DNA of 41,962 bases from the NCBI RefSeq assembly GCF_001182895.1, contig NZ_LFQR01000066.1, positions 1-41,962 of the forward strand, in the 5' to 3' direction. The position numbers and the translations under genes were made by a program. The stretch's first letter is position 1, and every line of letters starts with the position of its first letter. Source of the DNA: Frateuria defendens (GTDB lineage: Bacteria > Pseudomonadota > Gammaproteobacteria > Xanthomonadales > Rhodanobacteraceae). Of the stretch, positions 32,902 to 40,693 are shown piece after piece. Under the pieces are notes generated by a model that saw only the letters and a list, made by a program, of their open reading frames with translations, was not told the origin of the DNA and searched no databases.

Positions 32902-34676
32902 GCGGCGACAAGAAGACGAAGAAGATCGACTGGGGGCAGACCTGGGCGATCTACCGGCGGCTGCTCGGTTACCTGAGACCCTATCGCTGGATCGGCATGG
33001 CTACTGTGGTCGGCCTGATCGTCGATGCCGCGGGCCAGACGGCGTTCGTGCAGATGATCAAGCCGATGATCGACGGCCTGTTCGTGGAGAAGGATCCGGG
33101 CACGATCTTCTGGCTGCCGGTCCTCATCCTGATCATCGCCGTGGTGCGCGCGTTCGCTTCCTACTATTCCGACTACGGCATGGGCGTGCTCAGCCGCAGC
33201 GTGGTGCAGGACATCCGCAAGGACGTGTTCGCCAGCTACCTGCGCCTGCCGGTGCCGTTCTTCGCGCGCGAGGCGTCCGGCCAGCAGATCTCGCGCATCA
33301 CCTACACCTCCGACCAGGTCGCCAAGGCATCCACCACGGCCTTCAAGTCGATGGTGCAGGACAGCCTGCTGGTGGTGGGCCTGATCGGCACCATGCTGGT
33401 CAACAGCCCCTACCTCACCCTGGCGCTGCTGCTGATGGTGCCGAGCATGGTCGGCGTGGTGACCTGGATCAGCCGCCGCTACCGGCGCATCAGCCGGCGC
33501 GTGCAGAACACCATGGGCTCGGTGGCCGGCTCCGTGCGCGAGGCGGTGGACGGCCACCGCGAGGTGCGCATCTACGGCGCCCAGGCCGGCGAGCAGCGCC
33601 GTTTCGACGAGGTGGCCGAGCGCACCGCGCAGTTCAACCTCAAGATCTCCTCCACCAGCGCGCTGTCGAGCGCGATGGTGCAGACCACCGCGGCGCTGGC
33701 GCTGGCCGGCATCGTGTGGCTGGCGACGCGGCCGTGGCAGATCGACAGCATGACGGCCGGCACGTTCACCGCCGTGATGTTCGCCATGGCCGGCCTGATG
33801 ACGCCGCTCAAGCGCCTCACCAACGTGCAGGGCGACATCCAGCGCGGCGTGGCGGCGGCGGAGGAACTGTTCGAGACCATGGACCTGCCGCCCGAGCGCG
33901 ACGCCGGCACGCGCACGCTCGCGCGCAGCCGCGGCGACCTGCGTTTCGAGCACGTGGGCCTGGCCTACGAGAACTCCACCGCGCAGGTGCTGCAGGACAT
34001 CAGCCTCCTCTGCCCGCACGGTTCGGTCACCGCCCTGGTCGGGCGCTCCGGCAGCGGCAAGACCAGCCTGGTGAGCCTGCTGCCGCGCTTCTATGCGCCG
34101 AGTTCCGGGCGCATCGTGCTGGACGGGGAAGACTACGAGTCCTACACCCTCGCTTCGCTGCGCCGGCAGATCGCGTGGGTGGGGCAGCACGTGGTGCTGT
34201 TCGACGGCACCGTGGCCGAGAACATCGCCTACGGCGAGCTGGCCGGGGCGAGCGAGGCCGAGATCGCGGCGGCGGCCGAGGCGGCTAACGCGATGGAGTT
34301 CATCGAGCGCCTGTCGCAGGGCCTCAACACGCCGATCGGCGAAGACGGCAGCCTGCTTTCCGGTGGCCAGCGCCAGCGCATCGCGATCGCCCGCGCCATC
34401 CTCAAGAACGCGCCGATCCTGGTGCTGGACGAGGCCACCAGCGCGCTGGACACGCATTCGGAGCGGCTGATCCAGCAGGCGCTGCAGGGCCTGATGCGCG
34501 ACCGCACCACCCTGGTCATCGCGCACCGGCTCTCCACCATCGAGGGCGCCGACCAGATCGCGGTGATGGACCAGGGCCGCATCGTCGAGCGCGGCACGCA
34601 CGCCGAACTGCTGGCGCTGGGTGGCCACTACGCGGCGCTCCACCGCATGCAGTTCCACGACCGGCCGGCCGACTGA
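32898..34676 (+). CDS. msbA: Lipid A/phospholipid flippase MsbA
   Basis: A 592-residue ABC exporter that flips core-lipid A across the inner membrane. Six helices occupy about 25-310. Walker A GRSGSGKTS is near 380-388, the signature LLSGGQRQR near 486 and Walker B ILVLDEATSALD near 510, then the H-loop IAHRLST. The start is a GTG at 32898 in a GTGA overlap with exbD. lpxK follows ten bases downstream, the usual msbA-lpxK pairing. Confidence 0.94.
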   Translation: MSGDKKTKKIDWGQTWAIYRRLLGYLRPYRWIGMATVVGLIVDAAGQTAFVQMIKPMIDGLFVEKDPGTIFWLPVLILIIAVVRAFASYYSDYGMGVLSRSVVQDIRKDVFASYLRLPVPFFAREASGQQISRITYTSDQVAKASTTAFKSMVQDSLLVVGLIGTMLVNSPYLTLALLLMVPSMVGVVTWISRRYRRISRRVQNTMGSVAGSVREAVDGHREVRIYGAQAGEQRRFDEVAERTAQFNLKISSTSALSSAMVQTTAALALAGIVWLATRPWQIDSMTAGTFTAVMFAMAGLMTPLKRLTNVQGDIQRGVAAAEELFETMDLPPERDAGTRTLARSRGDLRFEHVGLAYENSTAQVLQDISLLCPHGSVTALVGRSGSGKTSLVSLLPRFYAPSSGRIVLDGEDYESYTLASLRRQIAWVGQHVVLFDGTVAENIAYGELAGASEAEIAAAAEAANAMEFIERLSQGLNTPIGEDGSLLSGGQRQRIAIARAILKNAPILVLDEATSALDTHSERLIQQALQGLMRDRTTLVIAHRLSTIEGADQIAVMDQGRIVERGTHAELLALGGHYAALHRMQFHDRPAD

Positions 34677-34686
34677 GGCCGCCGCG

Positions 34687-35670
34687 GTGGCGCTCGCCGA
34701 CACGCTCGCCTCGGCCTGGTACGGCGGCGGCCGCGTGCCGTGGTGGACGCGGCCGCTGGCTGCGCTCTACGGCGGCGTGGTCGCGCTGCGGCGCGGGCTC
34801 TACCGCTCGGGTCGGCTGCGCAGGGTGCGCCTGCCGGTGCCGGTGGTGGTGATCGGCAACCTCACCGCCGGCGGCACCGGCAAGACCCCGCTCACCATCG
34901 CGCTGGCCGAGGCGCTGCGTGCGCGCGGCTTCCGGCCCGGCGTGGTGAGCCGGGGCTACGGCGGAAGCCTGCGCGAGCCGCGCCTGCTCGGCGAGCACCC
35001 CGACCCCGCCGAGGTGGGCGACGAACCCTGCCTGATCCGCGCCAGCGGCGTGCCGGTGGCGGTGGGGCGAGAGCGCCCGGCGGCGGCGCAGCGCCTGCTC
35101 GACGCGGGTTGCGACGTGGTGATCGCGGACGACGGCCTGCAGCACTACCGCCTGGCGCGCGACGTGGAGATCTGCGTGATCGACGGCGCGCGCCGCTTCG
35201 GCAACCGCCGGCTGCTGCCGGCCGGGCCGCTGCGCGAGCCGATGGAGCGCCTGGGCACGGTCGATTTCCGCGTCTGCAACGGCGGCCGGGCGGAGCCGGG
35301 CGAAGTGGCGATGCGCCTGCGCGGCGGCACCGCGCGGGCCTTGTCCGACGGCGGCGAGCGGCCGCTGTCGGACTTCGCCGGCCAGGCGGTGCATGCGGTG
35401 GCGGCGATCGGCCATCCGGCACGCTTCTTCGACAGCCTGCGCGGGCAGGGGGTCGAAGTGATCGAGCATCCTTTTCCCGACCACCATGCCTTCGAGCCGG
35501 CCGACCTCGCCTTCGGCGATGCGCGCGCGGTGCTGATGACCGAGAAGGACGCAGTGAAGTGCCGGCGTTTTGCCGGCGCGGGGTGGTGGTCGGTGCCGGT
35601 GAGGGCGGAGTTGGACGAGGGTTTCTTCGAGGGGGTGGTTGCGCGCATCGCGGCGGTGCATCGACCTTGA
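34687..35670 (+). CDS. lpxK: Tetraacyldisaccharide 4'-kinase LpxK
   Basis: A 327-residue membrane-associated kinase making lipid IVA. The start WYGGGRVPWWTRPLAALYGGVV is typical. The P-loop NLTAGGTGKTPLT is at about 58-70, followed by SRGYGG, GDEP and the DDGLQHYRLARDVEICVIDG motif. I chose the GTG at 34687 (GAGG box eight bases upstream) because family members begin here. It forms the end of the exbB-exbD-msbA-lpxK run. Confidence 0.94.
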   Translation: MALADTLASAWYGGGRVPWWTRPLAALYGGVVALRRGLYRSGRLRRVRLPVPVVVIGNLTAGGTGKTPLTIALAEALRARGFRPGVVSRGYGGSLREPRLLGEHPDPAEVGDEPCLIRASGVPVAVGRERPAAAQRLLDAGCDVVIADDGLQHYRLARDVEICVIDGARRFGNRRLLPAGPLREPMERLGTVDFRVCNGGRAEPGEVAMRLRGGTARALSDGGERPLSDFAGQAVHAVAAIGHPARFFDSLRGQGVEVIEHPFPDHHAFEPADLAFGDARAVLMTEKDAVKCRRFAGAGWWSVPVRAELDEGFFEGVVARIAAVHRP

Positions 35671-35864
35671 GCCGGTGCTTGTTTCGCGCCTGGCACGGAG
35701 ACACGCTCTTTTTTGCTGGCCAGGAAGGCGTGTCGCGTGTTGTTGAAGCCTTGTCGTGGGCTGGCCGGCTTTTGGCCGGGACTGCCGGCGGCCGAAAGCC
35801 TGCCGCGGGCGAGCCGGCACAAGCGACTCGCTCCGCCGGCCAGCAGACGCTAAGCAAAAAAACC

Positions 35865-35960
35865 TAAGAGCCTGTTCAAAGTATTGCCGTTGACGCGGCT
35901 TGGCTCCTCCCCTGCACGCAGGGGGGGGTGCAGGTGGGAGAGACTTTGAACAGGCTCTAA
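35865..35960. repeat. MITE-like inverted-repeat element (about 96 bp)
   Basis: Sixteen bases, AGAGCCTGTTCAAAGT (35867-35882), are perfectly repeated in inverted form at 35943-35958. The interior contains a second nested inverted repeat (CTCCCCTGCAC with GTGCAGGTGGGAG) around a run of G. The whole unit can fold into one long hairpin and encodes nothing. TAA ends flank it. The sequence AGAGCCTGTTCA recurs at 40178-40189, after the MBL-fold gene. It is probably a member of a dispersed non-autonomous repeat family. Confidence 0.8.
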
Positions 35961-35961
35961 G

Positions 35962-35989
35962 CAAAAACGGCCGCCCGAAGGCGGCCGTT
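35962..35989 (-). terminator. Rho-independent terminator of the glycine-zipper gene
   Basis: AACGGCCGCC (35966-35975) pairs with GGCGGCCGTT (35980-35989) around CGAA. On the minus strand it is followed by TTTTTGC. It lies 25 bases after the stop of the gene ending at 36014. Confidence 0.9.
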
Positions 35990-36013
35990 GTCGGTAACGC
36001 GAGGGCGCGATTT

Positions 36014-36490
36014 TCAGCGCACGCGCGTCACGTTGCCGTTGGCATCCACGCTGACGAGGTCGCCTTCGCGGATGGTGCTGGCGTCGGGCACGGTCACGTT
36101 GCTGTAGCTGCCGTTGCCCATGCGGATGCGCAGCGTATAGGTCTCGCCGCCGCCGCCTTTGCCGATGCGGTTGCCGGCGATGCCGCCGCCGACCGCGCCC
36201 GCCACCGTGGCCAGCTTGCGGCCCTTGCCCTGGCCGACCTGGTTGCCGAGCACGCCGCCGGCCACCGCGCCGATGATGGCGCCGGCGGTGCCGTGCTGGC
36301 GGCCCTGCACCACGTTGCGCTCGATCGATTGCACCGTGCCGCATTCGTCGCAGCGCAGGTAGATGCCGTCGTTGCGCACCAGCACGCCGCTGCCGGCACG
36401 GGGGGCGACCGAGGACTGCGCCGCGGCGCCGGCGGTCGCCAGGGCCAGGGTGGCGCCGAGGGCGAGGGGGAGAAGGCGATGGATCGTCAT
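36014..36490 (-). CDS. Glycine-zipper 2TM protein with CxxC motif, paralogue C
   Basis: A 158-residue secreted protein with an ordinary signal peptide (cleavage probably after GAAA near residue 24). LRCDECGTVQSIE carries C47 and C50, the same positions as in the protein at 20104-20583. A glycine zipper (AGAIIGAVAGGVLGNQVGQG then ATVAGAVGGGIAGNRIG) spans about 69-110. A small C-terminal beta domain follows (TYTLRIRMGNGSYSNVTVPD... REGDLVSVDANGNVTRV). An AAGGAG box lies six bases before the ATG. Unlike its paralogue it lacks a lipobox, so it is probably soluble or inserts through the zipper. Confidence 0.88.
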   Translation of the reverse strand: MTIHRLLPLALGATLALATAGAAAQSSVAPRAGSGVLVRNDGIYLRCDECGTVQSIERNVVQGRQHGTAGAIIGAVAGGVLGNQVGQGKGRKLATVAGAVGGGIAGNRIGKGGGGETYTLRIRMGNGSYSNVTVPDASTIREGDLVSVDANGNVTRVR

Positions 36491-36543
36491 GACGGCTCCT
36501 TGGGAATCGTGTGTGGGGCGGCGCCGAGTCTAGCGGTGCCGCG

Positions 36544-36588
36544 TGAACCTCCGTTCAAGCGCCCGCCGCGCCATGGGACGCGGCGGGC
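36544..36588. promoter_or_regulatory. Two palindromes between divergent genes
   Basis: TGAACCTCCGTTCA (36544-36557) is a perfect TGAAC-N4-GTTCA palindrome 54 bases upstream of the glycine-zipper ATG. GCCCGCCGCG (36561-36570) pairs perfectly with CGCGGCGGGC (36579-36588) around an eight-base loop. They lie between divergent genes, where neither serves as an obvious terminator. A TATGAT -10-like box for the plus-strand gene follows at 36614-36619. The regulator is unknown. Confidence 0.35.
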
Positions 36589-36682
36589 TGCCGCGGGCGG
36601 GGCGCGAGTTCATTATGATGCATGTCTGGCCGAGCCCGTCCGGGGGCGCGCCATGCCTTCCTGCTGACTTCGCGGAGTACCC

Positions 36683-37087
36683 ATGAGCCTCATCCAAGTG
36701 CCGGTGTCCTACGGCGAGCTGATCGACAAGATCACCATCCTGGAGATCAAGTCGCGGCAGATCACCGACGCGGGCAAGCTCGCCAACGTGCGCAACGAGC
36801 TCGACCTGCTCAACGCCACCTGGGCCAACGATGCCGCCTCCGCCACCGACATCGCCGACGAGCGCGGCCGCCTGCTGGCGGTGAACGAGGCGCTGTGGGA
36901 CATCGAGGACCGCATCCGCCTGAAGGAGAAGGCGCAGGCCTTCGACCAGGAGTTCATCGAACTGGCGCGCTCGGTGTACTTCCGCAACGACGAGCGCGCG
37001 GCGGTGAAGCGCGAGATCAATCTCAAGCTCGGCTCCCAGCTGGTGGAGGAGAAGTCCTACCAGGACTACAGCCCGGCCGCAGGCTGA
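36683..37087 (+). CDS. DUF6165 family protein
   Basis: A 134-residue, highly charged, mostly helical soluble protein (MSLIQVPVSYGELIDKITILEIKS..., then ANVRNELDLLNATW... and SVYFRNDERAAVKREINLKLGS). The start motif VPVSYGELIDKITILEIKS is the hallmark of DUF6165. Members are often near sugar or LPS genes, which fits the glycosyltransferase and Kdo kinase genes just downstream. The biochemical role is unknown. Confidence 0.75.
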   Translation: MSLIQVPVSYGELIDKITILEIKSRQITDAGKLANVRNELDLLNATWANDAASATDIADERGRLLAVNEALWDIEDRIRLKEKAQAFDQEFIELARSVYFRNDERAAVKREINLKLGSQLVEEKSYQDYSPAAG

Positions 37088-37094
37088 GCCTACC

Positions 37095-37538
37095 GTGGAT
37101 CTTCGCGCCTCGAACGAGGAGGACGCCCTGGCGCTGCTCGACATCTGGCGCCGGGCCGTGCGCGCCACGCACCACTTCCTCTCGCCGGAGGACTTCGCGG
37201 CGATCGAGGCCATCGTCGAGCGCTACGTCGTCCAGGCGACGTTCTGGGTGGTGGTGGACGAGACGGGCCGGCCGCTCGGCTTCATGGCCGTCTCCGCCGC
37301 GCACATCGAGGCGCTGTTCGTCGATCCCGACCGGCACGGGCAGGGCATCGGCGCGCGGCTGGTCGCCCACGCCGCGCGGCTGGCCACGCCGGCGGGGGTG
37401 CTGACGGTCGAGGTGAACGAGCAGAACGCGCAGGCCGTGGGCTTCTATCGTCACCTGGGGTTCCGCCAGACCGGCCGCACCGACGTCGATGGCGACGGGC
37501 GCCCATACCCGCTGCTGCAACTGCGCCGGAGCCTTTGA
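37095..37538 (+). CDS. GNAT acetyltransferase, YjaB-like
   Basis: A 147-residue acetyltransferase. The body follows E. coli YjaB closely: LLDIWRRAVRATHHFLSPED, FWVVVDETGRPLGFM, IEALFVDPDRHGQGIGARLV (acetyl-CoA loop), VNEQNAQAVGFYRHLGFRQTGR and PYPLLQL. The start is a GTG at 37095, seven bases after the DUF6165 stop, so the pair is probably one transcript. YjaB binds acetyl-CoA, but its substrate is not well established. Confidence 0.88.
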   Translation: MDLRASNEEDALALLDIWRRAVRATHHFLSPEDFAAIEAIVERYVVQATFWVVVDETGRPLGFMAVSAAHIEALFVDPDRHGQGIGARLVAHAARLATPAGVLTVEVNEQNAQAVGFYRHLGFRQTGRTDVDGDGRPYPLLQLRRSL

Positions 37539-37590
37539 CGGAGGCGTGCCGGCCGGGTGTGGCCGCATCGGCTCCGCCGCCGCCGCGCAG

Positions 37591-38661
37591 CTAGCCAAAA
37601 CCCAGCTCCTGCGAGGCCGCCTCGAAGCGCTCGACCACCTCGTCCACGCCGATCAGGTCCATCACGCCGGGGTACTCGATCTTGCTGCCCCAGGGAATCT
37701 CGCTGGCGGGTTTGTGCAGGTACTTGCGGGCGGCGGCGTCGTACTTGTCCACGCACCAGCGCCGGTCCGAATAGGGCCCGGAGCGGTGCGGGTTGCTGGC
37801 CGCGTGCAGGCCCAGCACCTTGCAGCCCACCGCGTTGCCGATGTGCATGGGGCCCGAATCGGGCGTGAGCAGCAGCGGCGCGCGAGTGAGCAGGGCGAGC
37901 AGCTGCTTGAGCGTGTCCTTGCCGGTGAGGTCGAGCGGCGCGCGCGTGCTGGCGGCGAGGATGGCGTCGGCCATCGCGCGTTCGCCGGGCGAGGGCCCGC
38001 CGATCAGCGCCACGCGCCAGCCGCGCGCGGCGGCGTGGTCCATCACCGCCGCGTAGCGCTCCGGCCGCCAGTTGCGCAGGGCGTGGCTGGAGGTGGGGCT
38101 CACCAGCAGCGTGGGCGTGTCGCCGGGCAGCTGCGCGGCGGCCCAGGCGTGGGCTTCTTCGGGGATAGGGATGTCCCAGCGCACCGCGGTCTGCTTGAGG
38201 CCCAGCGGCTCGCAGAAGCTGCCGATGGCGTCGAGCACGTGTTCGCCGGTGCGGGCGGGGATGCGCTCGTTGACCACCAGGCCGTGCAGGTCCTTCGAGC
38301 GGTCGCGGTCGTAGCCGATGCGCCGCCGCGCACGGACGCCGAGGCTGAGCAGGTTGGAGCGCAGCGCCACCTGCATCTGCAGCAGCGCGTCGAAGCGGCG
38401 CCCGCGCAGCGCCGCGTGCACCGCGCGCATGCCGGCCCAGCCCTGGCCCTTGTCGAAGGTGACGAACGCCACGCCGGGCAGATCGCCGACCAGCTTGCGT
38501 TCCAGCTTGCCGACGATCCAGGTCAGCGCGGTCTGCGGCCAGGCCGCCTGCAGCGTACGCACCAGCGGCACCACGTGGGTGACGTCGCCAAGGGCGGAGG
38601 TGCGCAGCAGGCAGAGCGAGGCGGGAGCGGGAAGGGGGCTTGGGCTACTATCGCCGGTCAT
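37591..38661 (-). CDS. Glycosyltransferase family 9 (heptosyltransferase-like)
   Basis: A 356-residue enzyme with the ADP-heptose:LPS heptosyltransferase fold. The start LCLLRTSALGDVTHVVPLVRTLQ carries the family's conserved SALGD motif. SPTSSHALRNWRPERYAAV, LIGGPSPGE and LLLTPDSGPMHIGNAVG form the nucleotide-sugar site. It probably adds a heptose or another sugar to the LPS inner core. It is divergent from Kdo kinase, 33 bases apart, which supports an LPS role; donor and acceptor are not determinable here. Confidence 0.9.
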   Translation of the reverse strand: MTGDSSPSPLPAPASLCLLRTSALGDVTHVVPLVRTLQAAWPQTALTWIVGKLERKLVGDLPGVAFVTFDKGQGWAGMRAVHAALRGRRFDALLQMQVALRSNLLSLGVRARRRIGYDRDRSKDLHGLVVNERIPARTGEHVLDAIGSFCEPLGLKQTAVRWDIPIPEEAHAWAAAQLPGDTPTLLVSPTSSHALRNWRPERYAAVMDHAAARGWRVALIGGPSPGERAMADAILAASTRAPLDLTGKDTLKQLLALLTRAPLLLTPDSGPMHIGNAVGCKVLGLHAASNPHRSGPYSDRRWCVDKYDAAARKYLHKPASEIPWGSKIEYPGVMDLIGVDEVVERFEAASQELGFG

Positions 38662-38694
38662 GAATCGGTGGGCCGTTACGGGTAACGAGGCGGA

Positions 38695-39423
38695 ATGATG
38701 CAGGAACACCTGCACGAAGGCACGGACGGCGCGCTGCTGTTCGACGCGGCGCTGGCGCCGCAGGCGGACGAGGCATGGTTCTCGCCCGCGCACTGGCGCT
38801 CGCGCGGCGCGCTGCGCACGCAGGCCGGCGGACGCGGTGGCGTGGCGGTGATCGACACCCCGGCCGGCGCCTGCGTGCTGCGCCATTACCGCCGCGGCGG
38901 GCTGGTCGCGGCGTGGCTGGGCGACCGCTACCTCTGGCGGGGGCGGGACGCCACGCGCAGCTTCGCCGAGTTCCGCCTGCTTGCGCGCATGGCCGAGCTT
39001 GGCCTGCCCGGCCCGCAACCGGTGGCCGCGCGCTACCGGCGGCGGGGCCTGTTCTACACCGCCGACCTCATCACCCGCCGCATCGACGAGGCCGCCACGC
39101 TGGCCCAATGCCTGGCGGCGGGCCGGCTGGACGCCGCGCTGGCGGAGGCGGTGGGCGAATTGATCGCGCGTTTCCACCGCGCCGGGGTGTGGCACGCCGA
39201 CCTCAACGCGCACAACGTGCTGGTGGCGCCGTCCGGGCTGCACCTGATCGACTTCGACCGCGGCCGCCTGCGCGCGCCGGCCGAGGGCTGGCGCCTGGCC
39301 AACCTGCAGCGGCTGCAGCGCTCGTTGCGCAAGCTCGGCGCCGCCGCCCCGGGCGAAGAGGCTTTCATGCGCGGCATCTGGGCGCCGCTGCTGCACGGCT
39401 ATGCGCGTAGGCTGGGCGCATGA
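38695..39423 (+). CDS. kdkA: 3-deoxy-D-manno-octulosonic acid kinase KdkA
   Basis: A 242-residue LPS kinase that phosphorylates Kdo at O-4. The kinase-like fold shows the catalytic loop HADLNAHNVL (H167, D169) and the metal-binding IDFDRGR (D186). Two consecutive ATGs (38695, 38698) follow a GAGG box. A phosphorylated single-Kdo core is typical of bacteria that carry this gene. It overlaps the next gene by four bases. Confidence 0.92.
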   Translation: MMQEHLHEGTDGALLFDAALAPQADEAWFSPAHWRSRGALRTQAGGRGGVAVIDTPAGACVLRHYRRGGLVAAWLGDRYLWRGRDATRSFAEFRLLARMAELGLPGPQPVAARYRRRGLFYTADLITRRIDEAATLAQCLAAGRLDAALAEAVGELIARFHRAGVWHADLNAHNVLVAPSGLHLIDFDRGRLRAPAEGWRLANLQRLQRSLRKLGAAAPGEEAFMRGIWAPLLHGYARRLGA

Positions 39424-40178
39424 GCTGGCACCTGCATTTCCTCGGCACCGGCGCCGCGCACGCGGTGGAGCTCGGTTCGTCCGCCGCGGTGCTCGAACGC
39501 GACGGCGAGCCGCTGCTTTTGATCGACTGCGGCCCCGACACGCTCGACCGCTACCTCGCCGCTTACGGCGCGCCGCCGCGCGCGCTCTACATCACCCACA
39601 CCCACCTCGACCACGTCGGCGGCATGGAGCGGCTGTTCGGCCGGCTGTGGTTCGACGAGGCGCTGCGCGGGCGCACACGCTTGTTCGCGCACGCGGAGCT
39701 GCTGCCGTGGCTGCAGCGGCGGGTGGCGGACTACCCGGGCGTGCTGGCCGAGGGCGGCGTGAACTTCTGGGAGGCGTTCCGCCTGCTGCCGTGCTCGCGC
39801 GGCTTCTGGCTGGACGGCCTGTGGTTCGACGTGTTGCCTACCCGCCATCACCGGCCGGGCACGTCCTTCGGCGTCGCGCTGGAGGGCAGCTTCGTCTTCA
39901 CCGGCGACACGCGGCCGATCCCGGAGATGCTGGCCGAGCGCGCCGCGCACGGCGAAGTGGTGGCGCACGACTGCGGCCTCCACGGCAATCCGTCCCATGC
40001 CGGCATCGAGGACCTCGAGCGCGAATACCCGGCGGAGCTGCGCGCGCAATTGCTGCTCTACCACTACGGCAGCGTGGCCGACGGCGCGGCGCTGGCGGCG
40101 CGCGGCTACCGCATCGCCGGCCCCGGCCAGCGGGTGGCGTTGCCGCCGCCGCGGCCGGTGCGGGCGGACGCCGGCTGA
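39420..40178 (+). CDS. MBL-fold metallohydrolase (RNase Z/PhnP-like superfamily)
   Basis: A 252-residue metallo-beta-lactamase-fold protein. FLGTGAAHAVELGSSAAVL and LIDCGPDTL begin the fold. THTHLDH carries H60, H62, D64 and H65, and later metal or active-site residues lie in RHHRPGTSFG, FTGDTRP and the HDCGLHGNPSHAG segment. The sequence resembles RNase Z-like proteins, but no substrate can be named. It overlaps kdkA in ATGA and is probably co-translated with it. Confidence 0.85.
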   Translation: MSWHLHFLGTGAAHAVELGSSAAVLERDGEPLLLIDCGPDTLDRYLAAYGAPPRALYITHTHLDHVGGMERLFGRLWFDEALRGRTRLFAHAELLPWLQRRVADYPGVLAEGGVNFWEAFRLLPCSRGFWLDGLWFDVLPTRHHRPGTSFGVALEGSFVFTGDTRPIPEMLAERAAHGEVVAHDCGLHGNPSHAGIEDLEREYPAELRAQLLLYHYGSVADGAALAARGYRIAGPGQRVALPPPRPVRADAG

Positions 40179-40189
40179 GAGCCTGTTCA
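40178..40189. repeat. Second copy of the AGAGCCTGTTCA motif
   Basis: These 12 bases match the outer end of the MITE-like element at 35865-35960. The copy begins at the last base of the MBL-fold gene's stop codon region, and the following sequence (TGATCTCCCAGTACC) differs from the element interior. It may be a truncated copy or a related family member. No inverted partner is seen within the next 250 bases. Confidence 0.5.
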
Positions 40190-40288
40190 TGATCTCCCAG
40201 TACCCCGCGTTGCTTCGCTGAGGCCGCCGCGGCAGCCTCGGCGGGAAGCGGCGCCGCCGGCACGGCCGGCCGGATGTGCGCGCTTCCC

Positions 40289-40317
40289 TTGTCTCGGCCT
40301 CCCGCTCTCGCTATCCT
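40289..40317 (+). promoter_or_regulatory. Possible promoter upstream of tRNA-Ser
   Basis: TTGTCT (40289-40294) and TATCCT (40312-40317) are 17 bases apart. The predicted start is more than 100 bases before the mature tRNA, so a leader would need trimming. It is the best match in the interval 40190-40446, which otherwise holds no gene I can support. Confidence 0.3.
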
Positions 40318-40446
40318 TCCGCTTCTTTGCCGGCCAGGATGGGTGGGCAAGAGCGGTTTCGCCACGCGGGGAAGCGTCCGGGTGGCACGAAGAAACCGGA
40401 CCGGCCCGCCCGGCGGGTCGGTCGCAGCGTCAAGCGCTTTGCGTGC

Positions 40447-40539
40447 GGAGAGGTGTCCGAGTGGTTGAAGGAGCACGCCTGGAAAGTGTGTATACGGCTT
40501 ATCCCCGTATCGCGGGTTCGAATCCCGCCCTCTCCGCCA
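40447..40539 (+). tRNA. tRNA-Ser (anticodon GGA)
   Basis: A class II tRNA of 93 bases with encoded CCA. GGAGAGG (5') pairs with CCTCTCC (3'), followed by G73 and CCA. The anticodon arm CACGC-CTGGAAA-GTGTG gives GGA (UCC/UCU codons). A long variable arm (about TATACGGCTTATCCCCGTAT) and the T-arm CGGGTTCGAATCCCG follow. It lies just upstream of the SRP RNA and dnaX. Confidence 0.97.
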
Positions 40540-40580
40540 ATTAATCCGGAGCGACCGGTTTACCGTCCTCCAGCGTCTAT

Positions 40581-40693
40581 GGTGGCCCCGTCGGTCCCCC
40601 CGCGACGATAGTCCGCAAACCCCGCCAGGTCCGGAAGGAAGCAACGGTAGTGGATGATTCGGGTGCCGGGGTGTGGCTGGCGGGGCCGCCGCC
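40581..40693 (+). ncRNA. ffs: Bacterial signal recognition particle RNA (4.5S RNA)
   Basis: About 113 bases, folding as a single long hairpin. The conserved apical domain GGTCCGGAAGGAAGCA and the return strand GGTGCCGGGGTGTGGCTGG match the universal Ffh-binding domain, and GGTGGCCCCG pairs with CGGGGCCGCC at the base. The RNA works with Ffh in co-translational targeting of membrane proteins. The exact ends are estimated from pairing. Confidence 0.95.

Larger units (their letters stand above)
35671..36013. other. Intergenic stretch without a gene
   Basis: No gene is seen. It holds the 3' flank of lpxK, a MITE-like palindromic element at 35865-35960 and the terminator of the minus-strand glycine-zipper gene at 35962-35989. 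A run of seven A residues follows GCTAAGC at about 35851-35862. The part from 35690 to 35860 has GGCCGG-rich imperfect repeats that could end lpxK transcription, but no classical terminator stands out. Confidence 0.5.

Noticed and set aside
36544-36557. LexA (SOS) box
   Set aside because: GAAC-N4-GTTC is the Gram-positive LexA pattern; Xanthomonadales LexA sites have a different sequence and the neighbouring genes are not SOS genes.
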